Shown here in pieces: positions 44,159-54,439 of a DNA stretch of 64,000 nt (position 1 is the first letter of the stretch; each line of letters begins with the position of its first letter). This DNA comes from Asterella californica (lineage: Eukaryota > Streptophyta > Marchantiopsida > Marchantiales > Aytoniaceae). The position numbers and the translations under genes are program-made. The stretch covers positions 1,178,001 to 1,242,000 of the forward strand of contig JAYKYS010000010.1 of assembly GCA_036924285.1 (NCBI GenBank), read 5' to 3'. Below the pieces are notes generated by a model. That model made no database searches, had not been told where the DNA came from, and worked only from the letters and a program-made list of their open reading frames with translations.

Positions 44159-45481
44159 TGTAACACTGTAACGTTCGACCGCAGATCACGGAATCGAGTT
44201 GTCCGTCTCTAGCCAATGAATCGCCGAACGTGAACCTCCCTGAAGACCTTGTACTATATTTGTGTCTCCAGATCCAGTTCGTTAAACTTTCAGCTAATAA
44301 ACACCAAGGATTTGATAACCGTCGGACGGGTTTGGAATAACTAACTCGTCTTTGGCAGGCCTCTGCTACTAGTCTCAGATTTCAGAATACCGAGAAACTA
44401 TTCTAGGCTTGGGTTTGGTAAAATTTGGGCAGCGCTTCCGCTACTGGTGGTCAAGTCGGAACGCAATAAACCCTGAAGAGCCACAGCCAAGACTAGGAAG
44501 CCTAGTGGATGCTAGGAAGTAGGAAGGTACACAGAAATAGAGTCAACTCCACACCAGACGCTTCAATTCAACTTTGACACTCAATCCAAGCTTGCTTATC
44601 ATAGAATAGAGAAATCAAGGGCTCATATACATTACGTGGCGTTCAATTGCTGACAAGGTCTCGAAGAGCTCTTGGATCGGCAATTCTTCACTGCTCTGCA
44701 ACTCATACGGGATCATTTCACTCTGAACTAAAATGGCTTCAGAAAACTTCACTGGGAACGTTCTGGTCTTTCCACTCACCAACTAAATCTCAAATCAACA
44801 CTATAATCTGTCAAGTACTCTTAGCCTGTGATTATTCACCCATTGTCTACACTGAACACAGTCTAATCAACGTTCTCAACTGGCACCGTTCTTCTTTCTC
44901 TCCTCTGCTCAGCCTCTGGTTCTGTTTGTACAGTCTTGGCTCAATCTCTCTGCCAGCCACCATGAAAAACTCATCCAAGTCAAAGAGAGAAAACGATAAT
45001 GAGCGTTTTAGGGTTCGCGAACCCCTTAACTAGTCCTCGCGAGCCTTCTTTTTGTCCTTGTAGCCGCCACGTAGTTTGTCAAATCATCGCCCTTTATATA
45101 GTAAACGGAGTTACAATTGCCCCAACCAAGAAAAAACAGTTCTTCCACTGAACTGCGGTATCTGCAATACCACGTTAGGAATAACACTTTCTCAAATCCA
45201 GAGAAATACTACCCCATCCAGAGTAAGCTCTTTTTGAGAGCTATGCTCCATTACCGAGCATTCATTGAAGCTTTCGGGTGAGACAGAACCCTAGCTTCCA
45301 GGTGGTGAACTCGTCAGTCTCTTTTTATCCACCTCCTTACTATGATATACACATAGTAGCGTCAGCTTAAACCTGATTGACATCCGACAGTCATAAGAAG
45401 TCAGCAGACCACAACTCCACCTTTAGACGAGCAGATTGGCCAGATCTACCCGGTTCTAGTGTCCTTGCAGGGCCTTTTGCA
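44159..45481 (-). mobile_element. LTR of Ty3/gypsy chromovirus, minus copy
   Basis: On the minus strand it begins TGCAAAAGGCC after the chromodomain ORF and ends GTGTTACA, about 1323 bp. It carries a TATA-like ACTATATAAAGGGCG at about 45092-45106 (read on minus). It aligns with 51476-52198 of the plus copy, which is cut short. Ends were chosen by the TG...CA rule and by where FCP1/HAD-like copy 3 coding stops. Confidence 0.5.
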
Positions 45482-45511
45482 TGACTCTTCTGACTCGATT
45501 TAATCCACCGC

Positions 45512-47182
45512 TTAGCTAGAAGAAAACACTGCGGACTGTCGTCTCACAAAATATCTACGCAGTGGTTCCTGAAACTTGTACAATGCTAGATCATCCATGT
45601 ACTCCCAAGCTTCACTTACCAATCCCGGAACTCTATTTGTCCAACGACATAGGTACTGAGTAACGGGTTCTCCAGCTCCATCTGGATTCGGTGATGCTCG
45701 ATGATCTACTATCTCAATCAACTCAAGATCATCAGCTCTTGGTAATGCTTCTAACACTGGATGCCATTTCTGATATCTTCTTGGCAACGACTCTAGTTCC
45801 TCACGAAACATCTTTAAGTTAGAAACATGAATGATGGGGTGATAATGCTTCATACTAGCTGAAAAACGTAACTTATAGGTCATAGGACCTAACTTCTTCT
45901 CGATCAAGAACGGTCCTGCCCACTTTGGAAGAAGCTTATTGGCTAAGTCCACCCCTGCTGGAATTCTGAAGTTCTTGGTTCTCAACCAGACTCTCTGCCC
46001 TTCTTCGAACTGTACGTCTTGTCTACCACGGTTTGCATACTTGGTATACTGTTGTTGTGCCTTCTTCATATGTTTCTTGGCTTCTTGAAACACAGTACCC
46101 TGAACACGTATGAAAGTCTCTAGATCTGGAGGATCCTGATTCGACCTTCCTGTGTTTTCATGCCCCTTGGTAGCCAGAGCTATAGGAGTCCAAGGTGCAT
46201 GAGAGCCCCGATAAACCACTTCAAATGGTTTAAATCCTGTACTCGAGTGCTTGATGTTGTTATATGTAAACTCCACCAAGTCCAAGTGCTCGCTCCAATC
46301 GCTCTGATCTCGCATGATATAATTTCTCAACCCTTGTTCTACTATCTGGATCGTCCTTTCCGTCTGACCATCAGTTTCAGGATGATAAGAGGAACTGAAC
46401 TTGAGGGTAGTTCCGAGCCTTCGAAACAAACCCTTCCAAAAATCAGCTACAAACATCCTATCCAGATCTGAAACAATGTCTTTAGGCATCCCATGATACT
46501 TAAAAACATATCGTATAAATAGTTCAGCGGCACCTCTTGACGTCACTGCTTCCCTACAAGGGATGAGATGAGCTTGCTTACTGAAACGATCTATAACAAC
46601 TAGCAGAGCATCAAAACCTCCTGATTCGGGTAAACCTGTGCATAAGTCCATACTTATGCTCTCCCAAGGTCCATCAGGTATTGGCAATGGTCTCAGCAAC
46701 CCTGCAGGTCTCCTTCGCTCCGTTCGTTGTTGTTGACATGTCAAGCAAGTCTGCACATACTTGACTACATCTTCCAACATGGACGGCCAATAGAATTGCT
46801 CTTTAACTCGTTGCAACGTCTTATTCTGCCCTCCATGTCCAGCCAGTTCACAATCATGACATTCTTGCATGACTAGTGTCTTTAGAGACCCAGCTGGGAC
46901 ATAGACCTTGGTTTGCTTATAAAACCAAAGGCTATTGCGAAATGAGAGATTACGTACCAATGGATCTCTCCCTTGTTGACTGGTCCAACGTTGAGCTTGA
47001 GGATCATCTGGCAATGCTTGTCTGATTCGATCCAAAAGCTCTTCACTTGTGTCCTGAGTTGTTAACGCTTGGACACGTCTGCTTAACACATCCGCTGGAA
47101 TATTTTCCTTTCCTTTTTGATACCGCCATTCGATATCAAAACGTGCAAGCTCCACTAGCCATCTCTGCTGTTTGCGGGACAA
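45512..47182 (-). CDS. Ty3/gypsy integrase with chromodomain-like end, intact 556-codon frame
   Basis: It starts in the RNase H/integrase junction (SRKQQRWLVELARFDIEWRY). Next come the integrase zinc-binding region with HDCELAGHGGQNKTLQ and CLTCQQQR, the catalytic core with WESISMDLCTGLP (first Asp), DIVSDLDRMFVADFWKGL (second Asp) and SSYHPETDGQTERTIQ (Glu of the DDE triad). Last are the GQRVWLRTKNF module and an end with YLCRWTNRVPG and SEAWEYMDDL, which fits a chromodomain. In the family it inserts the cDNA, with the chromodomain steering to chromatin. The frame is uninterrupted, unlike the plus copy. It lacks gag, protease and reverse transcriptase upstream, so it is a fragment. Confidence 0.85.
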   Translation of the reverse strand: MSRKQQRWLVELARFDIEWRYQKGKENIPADVLSRRVQALTTQDTSEELLDRIRQALPDDPQAQRWTSQQGRDPLVRNLSFRNSLWFYKQTKVYVPAGSLKTLVMQECHDCELAGHGGQNKTLQRVKEQFYWPSMLEDVVKYVQTCLTCQQQRTERRRPAGLLRPLPIPDGPWESISMDLCTGLPESGGFDALLVVIDRFSKQAHLIPCREAVTSRGAAELFIRYVFKYHGMPKDIVSDLDRMFVADFWKGLFRRLGTTLKFSSSYHPETDGQTERTIQIVEQGLRNYIMRDQSDWSEHLDLVEFTYNNIKHSSTGFKPFEVVYRGSHAPWTPIALATKGHENTGRSNQDPPDLETFIRVQGTVFQEAKKHMKKAQQQYTKYANRGRQDVQFEEGQRVWLRTKNFRIPAGVDLANKLLPKWAGPFLIEKKLGPMTYKLRFSASMKHYHPIIHVSNLKMFREELESLPRRYQKWHPVLEALPRADDLELIEIVDHRASPNPDGAGEPVTQYLCRWTNRVPGLVSEAWEYMDDLALYKFQEPLRRYFVRRQSAVFSSS

Positions 47183-47215
47183 GCAGAGTTTACTCTGAAA
47201 GTATGTATTACCCTC

Positions 47216-47235
47216 GCAAGTCGGTGCGATCCACC
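47216..47235 (+). repeat. 20 bp inverted repeat at fold-back junction, left arm
   Basis: GCAAGTCGGTGCGATCCACC is the exact reverse complement of 47336-47355. It marks the point where the minus-oriented copy stops resembling integrase sequence. Confidence 0.9.
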
Positions 47236-47335
47236 ATGTGCAAACGAGTAACCAATCGTGAATCTTTGTTGAACACCATGGACAATGGAAGCCGTGCCGA
47301 CTGGGATGGACGAGATGCAGGCGTTTAAGGGTTTA

Positions 47336-47355
47336 GGTGGATCGCACCGACTTGC
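47336..47355 (+). repeat. 20 bp inverted repeat at fold-back junction, right arm
   Basis: GGTGGATCGCACCGACTTGC lies in the gag frame (VDRTDL) of the plus copy. The 100 bp between the two arms (47236-47335) is not palindromic. Confidence 0.9.
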
Positions 47356-47880
47356 TGTTTCACTTGAAGAAAGGTCTGCATGGTTTCTATGCTAGTGTGT
47401 TTGATAGTTGGGTTATGTTTCACAAGTCCGAGGACATGCAAGACTTGTTTGCATTTTTGGAAGCAGCAGAGAACACTAGGGAATGTAACTACACCGTGCA
47501 GCCCTCCAAGTTTCAACGTGGAACAAGTGGTGGTGAGCCTAGTAGAGGATTTTGACGCAATCCTCAAGGACAGATAGCGTCCTCTCAGAGTAGAGGTGGT
47601 AGAGGACGTGGTGGTGGAAGATTTGGTGCATCTGGAAGAGGATTTCCTCGTGGCTCTCAACAGCGAGGAGTTACTCGTGGTCCTACTCAGACACGACCTA
47701 CTGGATCTTATGCATCCAATGCAGGATCCAACCAAGCTTCGACTTCAGGTGCTAGGAGCAGTGGAGCTAGCAGTGCTACACCTTCAAGGACGATCATCTG
47801 TTTTCGATGCGGACGGGATGGTCACATCGCTCGTGAGTGTCCTCTACGTTCAACAGCGAGTAACGTTCGTGCGTTGACAG
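47340..47880 (+). pseudogene. Chromovirus gag C-terminal part with zinc knuckle
   Basis: VDRTDLLFHLKKGLHGFYAS leads to a Gly/Arg-rich region (SRGGRGRGGGRFGASGRG) and the CCHC knuckle CFRCGRDGHIARECP at about 47798-47842. A stop/frame change occurs near 47553. The knuckle binds the RNA genome in the particle. Confidence 0.8.
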
Positions 47881-48473
47881 CTGAAGAGACAACCAGTGTT
47901 GAAGAACCAGTTGAGGTGACTACTGAAGCAGAGGTATGTGCTGATGAGCATTTGGTAGAACATGGGGATTTTCTGCCGTGGATTGAAGTGAAACTAGGAA
48001 GCCAACAGTGTTGTTTGCTTATAGATACTGGAGCAGATGTGAATGTCTTGGATGAAAAGTTGGTCAAGACCTTAGGGGTGACTAGAACCAAGATCATGAG
48101 CCCGTTGCTAGTAAGGTTTGTGCAAGGCAGCACAACCGTTACAGAAAAGCTCATGAGTGTTCCTATTACTGTTGGAGGGGTAACCAGGAAGCATGAATTC
48201 CTAGTTATGAACTTGGGTGATACAATGGAGGGTATCTTGTCCTGGTCCTGGTTACAAAAGCCCAAGGCAAAGCTAGATGTTCAAGAAGGGAATGTCATAG
48301 TCATGGACCGATGGGGCTTGGGTCAACCACATCCTTTGATCATCCAAGAGAGACCCAAGGAGCCAAACCATGCTGCTCGTAGGTTCCAACGAGCAAAGGT
48401 GGCATTTCAGATCTGCACAGCTAGACAATTTGGAAGCATATCAAGTCAGTTGACGAAGCTTGGGTTGCAGTGA
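47874..48473 (+). CDS. Chromovirus protease region
   Basis: An open frame with the retropepsin loop CLLIDTGADVNVLDEKLV (about residues 50-66, active Asp in DTGA) and the hydrophobic flap region TEKLMSVPITVGG, followed by MEGILSWSWLQKPKAKLD, the usual GxDxL-type end. It is continuous with the knuckle frame upstream. The listed start is just the first start-like codon; the real product is a polyprotein. Confidence 0.8.
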   Translation: MTAEETTSVEEPVEVTTEAEVCADEHLVEHGDFLPWIEVKLGSQQCCLLIDTGADVNVLDEKLVKTLGVTRTKIMSPLLVRFVQGSTTVTEKLMSVPITVGGVTRKHEFLVMNLGDTMEGILSWSWLQKPKAKLDVQEGNVIVMDRWGLGQPHPLIIQERPKEPNHAARRFQRAKVAFQICTARQFGSISSQLTKLGLQ

Positions 48474-49360
48474 TGTCTAAACCCAAGGTGGAGACGGATG
48501 AGGAAGAACGTGTTGCTGCTCTTCCCATACATCCTGATATGCAAGCATTGATTGAGAGGTATTCTCACATAATGCCGGACCAGTTACCATCAGGACTTCC
48601 TCCGAGGAGAGCCTTGGATCATGCTATTGATCTAGTTCTTGGGGCTACCCCTACTGCAGTGCCATCAAGACGGATGTCGTTTGATGAGCTGACAGAGCTG
48701 AAGACTCAGTTGAAAGAGTTGGTAGCTCAAGGTATCTTACGACCTAGTATATCATCTTATGCTGCCCCGGTGTTGTTTGTGGCCAAGAAAGATGGTGGTA
48801 TCCACATGTGTGCAGACTACTGTGCACTTAATAAGGTTACTGTCAAGAACAAGTATCCTCTTCCTCTCATGGATGAAACCACCGATCGGTTGGCCACAGG
48901 AAAGTACTTCACCAAATTGGATCTCCGTTCTGGATATCACCAGATCCGGATCAAAGAAGGAGATGAAGAAAAGACAGCTGTAAGGACGAGGTATGGCTTG
49001 TTTGAGTATACAGTGTTGCCGTTTGGATTGTCCAATGCACCTGGTACTTTTTGCAGGCTAATGAATGAGATCTTCAGAGATCTCTTGGATGAGAGTGTTA
49101 TCGTATACTTAGACGATATCATCATCTTCTCATCCACTTGGGATCAGCATCTAGTAGATGTTGAAATGGTGTTAAAGCGCCTGGAAGAACATCAACTCTA
49201 TCTCAAGAAGAGCAAGTGCTCTTTTGGACAAGAGAGTGTGATATTTCTCGGATGTTTGATCGATGCGCAGGATATTCATCCTAACAAGGCTAAGATTCGA
49301 GCCATTGTTGAATGGAAGAGACCTGAGAGGTTCATGAGCTCAGACCTTTTCTTGGATTAG
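48470..49360 (+). CDS. Chromovirus reverse transcriptase
   Basis: It begins out of frame with the protease (stop at 48473), a probable mutation or frameshift site. Visible motifs are QGILRPSISSYAAPVLFVAK, KNKYPLPLMDE, FTKLDLRSGYHQIRIKEGDE (first catalytic Asp in LDL), FGLSNAPGTFCRLMNEIF and the YLDDIIIFS box, then the fingers-to-connection part QLYLKKSKCSFGQESV. A frameshift after RPERF at about 49330 breaks the link to RNase H. Confidence 0.88.
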   Translation: MMSKPKVETDEEERVAALPIHPDMQALIERYSHIMPDQLPSGLPPRRALDHAIDLVLGATPTAVPSRRMSFDELTELKTQLKELVAQGILRPSISSYAAPVLFVAKKDGGIHMCADYCALNKVTVKNKYPLPLMDETTDRLATGKYFTKLDLRSGYHQIRIKEGDEEKTAVRTRYGLFEYTVLPFGLSNAPGTFCRLMNEIFRDLLDESVIVYLDDIIIFSSTWDQHLVDVEMVLKRLEEHQLYLKKSKCSFGQESVIFLGCLIDAQDIHPNKAKIRAIVEWKRPERFMSSDLFLD

Positions 49361-49800
49361 CCACATATTTTCGGCGCTTTGTTTATCAGTTTGCGCATAA
49401 AGCTGCACCTATGTTTGGATTATTACGCAAGACTTCCAAGGTTGTTTGGAATCCAGCAGCTGAAAGAGCGTTTCAAGAGTTGAAACAAGCACTGACAGAG
49501 ATGCCCGTGCTAGCTCTTCCCAAGATGGAAGAACTTTTCGAGGTTCACACAGATGCTTCCCAATGGGTCATTGGAGGAGTGTTGATGCAAAGAAAGCATC
49601 CGGTGGCTTACGAAAGTCACAAGTTCTCAGAGACTGAGGCAAAATGGCCTGCTCATGAATAGGAGATGTTCGCAGTTGTTCATTGTCTGAAGCGTTGGGA
49701 GCATTATTTGTTACCAAGCAAGGTTACTGTTGTGACGGACTGCGAGGGTAATACATACTTTCAGAGTAAACTTCGCTTGTCCCGCAAACAGCAGAGATGA
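49361..49800 (+). pseudogene. Chromovirus RNase H region
   Basis: LATYFRRFVYQFAHKAAPMF is followed by FEVHTDASQWVIGGVLMQRK (Asp of RNase H in HTDAS) and HPVAYESHKFSE. A stop replaces a codon in AHE-stop-EMFAVVHCLKRWEHYL at 49660, and another follows LSRKQQR at 49800 where the minus copy has TGG. Confidence 0.8.
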
Positions 49801-49803
49801 CTA

Positions 49804-51420
49804 GTGGAGCTTGCCCGTTTTGATATCGAATGGCGGTATCAAAAAGGAAAGGAAAATATTCCAGCGGATGTGTTAAGCAGACGTGTCCAAGCGTTAACAA
49901 CTCAGGACACAAGTGAAGAGCTTTTGGATCGAATCAGACAAGCATTGCCAGATGATCCTCAAGCTCAACGTTGGACCAGCCAACAAGGGAGAGATCCATT
50001 GGTACGTAATCTCTCATTTCCAATAGCCTTTGGTTTTATAAGCAAACCAAGGTCTATGTCCCAGCTGGGTCTCTAAGGACACTAGTCATGCAAGAATGTC
50101 ATGATTGTGAACTGGCTGGACATGGAGGGCAGAATAGGACGTTGCAACGAGTTAAAGAGCAGTTCTATTGGCCGTCCATGTTGGAGGATGTAGTCAAGTA
50201 TGTGCAGACTTGCTTGACATGTCAACAACAACGAACGGAGCGAAGGAGACCTGCAGGGTTGCTGAGATCATTGTCAATACCTGATGGACCTTGGGAGAGC
50301 ATAAGTATGGACTTATGCACAAATTTACCCGAATCAGGAGATTTTGATGCTCTGTTAGTTGTTATAGATCGTTCAGTAAGCAAACTCATCTCATCCCTTG
50401 TAAGGAAGCAGTGACGTCAAGAGGTGCCGCTGAACTGTTTATACGATATGTTTTTAAGTATCATGGGATGCCTAAAGACATTGTTTCAGATCTGGATAGG
50501 AGGTTTGTAGCTGATTTTTGGAAGGGTTTGTTTCGAAGGCTCGGAACTATCCTCAAGTTCAGTTCCTCTTATCATCCTGAAACTGATGGTCAGACGGAAA
50601 GGACGATCCAGATAGTAGAACAAAGGTTGAGAAACTATATCATGCGAGATCAGAGTGATTGGAGCGAGCACTTGGACTTGGTGGAGTTTACATATAACAA
50701 CACCAAGCACTCGAGTACAGGATTTAAACCATTTGAAGTGGTTTATCGGGGCTCTCATGCACCTTGGACTTCTATAGCTCTGGCTACCAAGGGGCATGAA
50801 AACACATGAAGGTCGAATCAGGATCCTCCAGATCTAGAGACTTTCATACGTGTTCAAGGTACTGTGTTTCAAGAAGCCAAGAAACATATGGAGAAGGCAC
50901 AACAACGGTATACCAAGTATGCAAACTGTGGTAGACAAGACGTACAGTTCGAAGAAGGGCAGAGAGTCTGGTTGAGAACCAAGAACTTCAGAATTCCAAC
51001 AGGGGTGGACTTAGCCAAGAAGCTTCTTCCAAAGTGGGCAAGACCGTTCTTGATCGAGAAGAAGTTAGGTCCTGTGACCTATAAGTTACGTTTTTCAGCT
51101 AGTATGAAGCATTATCACCCCATCATTCATGTTTCTAACTTAAAGATGTTTCGTGAGGAACTAGAGTCGTTGCCAAGAAGATATCAGAAATGGCATCTAG
51201 TGTTAGAAGCATTATCAAGAGCTGATGATCTTGAGTTGATTGAGATAGTAGATCATCGAGCATCACCGAATCCAGATGGAGCTGGAGAACCCGTTACTTA
51301 GTACCTATGTCGTTGGACAAGTAGAGTTCCGGGATTGGTAGGTGAAGCTTGGGAGTACCTGGATGATCTAGCATTGTACAAGTTTCAGGAACCACTGCGT
51401 AGATATTTTGTGAGACGATA
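49804..51420 (+). pseudogene. Chromovirus integrase and chromodomain, plus copy
   Basis: Near-copy of the 45512-47182 frame with disruptions: a frameshift near 50020, a frame change near 50380 (after VVIDRSVSK), a stop after GHENT at 50807 and a stop at 51300 (TAG for TAC/CAG). Zinc-binding CLTCQQQR, SSYHPETDGQTERTIQ and the WEYLDDL end are still visible. Confidence 0.82.
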
Positions 51421-51475
51421 GTCCGCAGTGTTTTCTTCTAGCTAAGCGGTGGATTGAATCGAGTCAGAAGAGTCA

Positions 51476-52198
51476 TGCAAAAGGCCCTGCAAGGACACTG
51501 GAACCGGGTAGATCTGGCCAATCTGCTCGTCTTAAGGTGGAGTTGTGGTCTGCTGACTTCTTATGATTGTCGGATGTCAATCAGGTTTAGGCTGACGCTA
51601 CTATGTGTATATCATAGTAAGGAGGTGGATAAAAGGAGACTGACGAGTTCACCACCTGGAAGCTAGGGTTCTGTCTCACCCGAAAGCTTCAATGAATGCT
51701 CGGTAATGGAGCATAGCTCTCAAAAAGAGCTTACCCTGGATGGGGTAGTATTTCTCTGGATTTGAGAAAGTGTTATTCCTAACGTGGTATTGTAGATACC
51801 GCAGTTCAGTGGAAGAACTGCTTTTTCTTGGTTGGGGCGATTGTAACGCCGTTTACTATATAAAGGGCGATGATTTGACAAACTACGTGACGGCTACATG
51901 GACAAAAAGAAGGCTCGCGAGGACTAGTTAAGGGGTTCGCGAACCCTAAAACGCTCATTATCGTTTTCTCTCTTTGACTTGGATGAGTTTTTCATGGTGG
52001 CTGGCAGAGAGATTGAGCCAAGACTGTACAAACAGAACCAGAGGCTGAGCAGAGGAGAGAAAGAAGAACAGTGCCAGTTGAGAACGTTGATTAGACTGTG
52101 TTCAGTGTAGACAATGGGTGAATAATCACAGGCTAAGAGTACTTGACAGATTATAGTGTTGATTTGAGATTTAGTTGGTGAGTGGAAAGACCAGAACG
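51476..52198 (+). mobile_element. Partial 3' LTR of chromovirus, plus copy
   Basis: It starts TGCAAAAGGCC and matches the first 723 bp of the minus LTR, then breaks off at ACCAGAACG where unrelated AT-rich sequence begins. It contains the TATA-like ACTATATAAAGGGCG at about 51856-51870. Confidence 0.65.
51856..51870 (+). promoter_or_regulatory. LTR TATA box
   Basis: ACTATATAAAGGGCG in the LTR, conserved in the inverted copy at about 45092-45106. Confidence 0.6.
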
Positions 52199-53535
52199 GT
52201 ACCATATGGAGTTTCTACGCATTCATACATCATCTCAAGTCAGATTGAGACAAAATTGTTCTTATACTGAGACACTTATATATATTAAGTGAAGTTTTGA
52301 GTACACAGTTTATTATCAGGAATACAAAATCACATAAGAAAATGATTTCATGAATCATATGATTATTCTATTTCTCTGAACCATCTCATTAGTGTTGATG
52401 CCACTCTCTATATGATCTCTATTTATATTCTTGTCTATTAAATTAACTACCCATCTGCTTCAGTCCACTCATCTTTTTGATTCAACAAAAGAACAGTTTA
52501 TCCATCTCACTAGAAACTTATTCTCGTCTTCCGTTTTCAACTGTGTCCTCTGTTGTGTCAAATAGTGTCATACTGATCTAATGCTCATTTGTTACACTCA
52601 CATGTGCAACACAAGTGTTAAATTCTTGTTTCTCTTTCTCTCTAGAAATGATTAGAAAAGAAGATACTAAATATCGAAGAGGAGAATATCTTGAATCACC
52701 TAGTAAATACCGACGAGACTCAAAGAGTATATTCTCTATGTGTAGAGGTCTCCGAATATCTGATTCCTGTAAACAACTTAGTTCTTGATAACTTTGCGGC
52801 ATACTTGTAAAGATATAGAGAATTTTTGTTTGATGATCGTATATCACTTGGGCATTGATACTGTAACTACATTTTCGACCAAAATAAATTTCTCTAGAGT
52901 AGTAGAGTAACATCGATCATCTCACATCTAAAACTTTTTATAGCAAAATGATATGCAATATGAACTCGCTCAGCTCGACTAGGTCATTTCACTTGATTTC
53001 TTAATTTTGATTCTAACGAGGTCATGACTCATTTGGTGTAATTTATCATATCCTCATGATCATTTTATAATATTAAATATAAATAGAATATTTCATCACT
53101 AGAATTTGAATCATCGATCGAATTTGTATTTTCAGTTTGACACGAAAGAATATATTGAATCATCCTCTGAACTGACAAGCACTTCTATTTCTAAAATAAA
53201 CTCTTGCAACACCTCTTTACTTTTGAATAAACATGACATCTCAAAAATCCACGAGAATATAAAATTCTCAGAAATAAAGATTGAAAATTTGAGACTTTGA
53301 GATAACACCTGGACACAAATAGAGTGCAATCTAGTGTCAAAGAGATATCTCATCAAAGACTGAATCTCTAATTTAAACTTACTAGAAAAAAATACTAAAA
53401 AGACTAACCGCCGCTGCCAATCCTGCACTAAGACATTCTAACATTCAATCAAAAGATGCCAACTTTGACACGCACTAATAACTAAAATAGACCGCAACAA
53501 AAGATTCGAAATTTGACACGCCCTAAGCTTAAACC
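52199..53535. other. AT-rich spacer, no gene seen
   Basis: Only short ORFs with no recognisable domain. It separates the truncated LTR from a promoter-like segment. Confidence 0.45.
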
Positions 53536-53540
53536 ACTAG

Positions 53541-53700
53541 TAGGGGTATAAAAGCCTTCACTTCCCAAGCGGCGGACTCTTTTCACTGTAGCTGCTTTTT
53601 TTCTCTCAGTCAGAGTGCGGGAGGCCAAGGTCTTTGTGGAGCTCCTTGTCTCAAAAGAGCAGTTGGTTCATAGTAACGCGAGGGTAAGTGATAATAACAA
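53541..53700 (+). promoter_or_regulatory. Promoter-like TATA box and 5' exon with splice donor
   Basis: GGGGTATAAAAGCC at about 53543 is followed about 30 bases on by a pyrimidine-rich start region, a short GC-rich exon-like stretch and GAGGGTAAGTGATAA at about 53680, a near-ideal donor. A TTCTCAG acceptor-like word follows at about 53760. No downstream coding sequence that I can name, so this may be an orphaned gene start. Confidence 0.4.
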
Positions 53701-53969
53701 AATATGCTGGAGAGGAGAACATTTCAAAATTCAAAATTCAGAATATTCTATTTCTGTGGTTCTCAGTGATCCGGGATTCACTTGATAATTTTGAAGTCAT
53801 CCGTAGTCCTCCTGAGCTCATCATGGGTTCATTTTGAAGCTCTTCTTTTTCTGCTCATTTTGCTACCAAGATCACAGTGTTTGAGGCTATACTGCGTTGG
53901 TAACTGCGTTGCGCAAATCTCTCAGGGGCCCCCGCCCGTGCTGAACTCACTTAGCAAAGGTTTAAAATG

Positions 53970-53997
53970 ATTAGCGGTGGGGATCCCCACCGCTAAT
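53970..53997. repeat. Perfect 28 bp palindrome
   Basis: ATTAGCGGTGGGGA followed by its exact reverse complement, centred on GGATCC with no loop. It lies about 330 bp outside the inner edge of the right arm. Confidence 0.92.
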
Positions 53998-54019
53998 ATA
54001 GCGGTACTTGTGGTTTAAG

Positions 54020-54130
54020 GATGGATCAAATATCCTTCCTTTAGCTTTTGTATAGGCGTTTGGATTACCCAATGGAACTGGTATGTGTCAGAAGTTATGT
54101 GCTCTTTGTCAAGTAAGAAGCGGGTTACGC
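54020..54130 (+). pseudogene. Possible tiny reverse transcriptase scrap
   Basis: The plus strand reads FGLPNGTGMCQKLCALCQ, resembling the FGLxNAPxxFQ motif of gypsy reverse transcriptase. Too short to be sure. Confidence 0.3.
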
Positions 54131-54189
54131 ACACGAAGCCATCATTTACGCGATTCACTTCCACGGACAGAAACTTGATGGTGAGTATA

Positions 54190-54327
54190 TAGAGGACATT
54201 TTTCCACCGTGGAACTTTCTGCAGTCGAACGCTGCTTCCTTTGCACGGACTGAGACATCCCGGACAGGAGGACCCGACTCACGCCGTCTCGGCTACGGGC
54301 GGATGGGGCTGCCACTTGCAACAAGCT
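54190..54327 (-). mobile_element. Second SINE-like copy
   Basis: On the minus strand it shows TAGCTTGTTGCAAG, CCCCATCCGCCCGTA, GAGTCGGGTCCTCCTG and CGACTGCAGAAAGTTCCAC in the same order as the insertion at 30129-30298. A short T run (plus strand, 54200) stands where the A tail would be. No target duplication found. It abuts the inner edge of the right arm. Confidence 0.6.
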
Positions 54328-54439
54328 AATGTGGTTGGTGGACCTGCCCATGTGTTATACATCGATGAGAAAACATCCGATTCGAGACTAATGGTGTTTG
54401 GCCTCTTACATACGTAAGACGCAGAGATTTCGGTCTTCA

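Larger units (their letters stand above)
47336..52198 (+). mobile_element. Ty3/gypsy chromovirus, plus copy, lacking 5' LTR
   Basis: The order is gag end, zinc knuckle, protease, reverse transcriptase, RNase H, integrase, chromodomain and a partial 3' LTR. It is broken by several stops and frame changes. From about 49740 to 52198 the same sequence occurs inverted at 44755-47220. The 5' half of gag and the 5' LTR are missing. Confidence 0.85.

Noticed and set aside
46160..46471. 103-codon ORF antisense to integrase, repeated at 50486-50797
   Set aside because: It is the shadow of the conserved integrase frame on the other strand in both chromovirus copies.
53830..54010. Possible small nuclear RNA gene
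   Set aside because: GC-rich hairpin-capable sequence follows a promoter-like segment, but it does not match the U1, U2, U4, U5, U6 or U12 landmarks I know.
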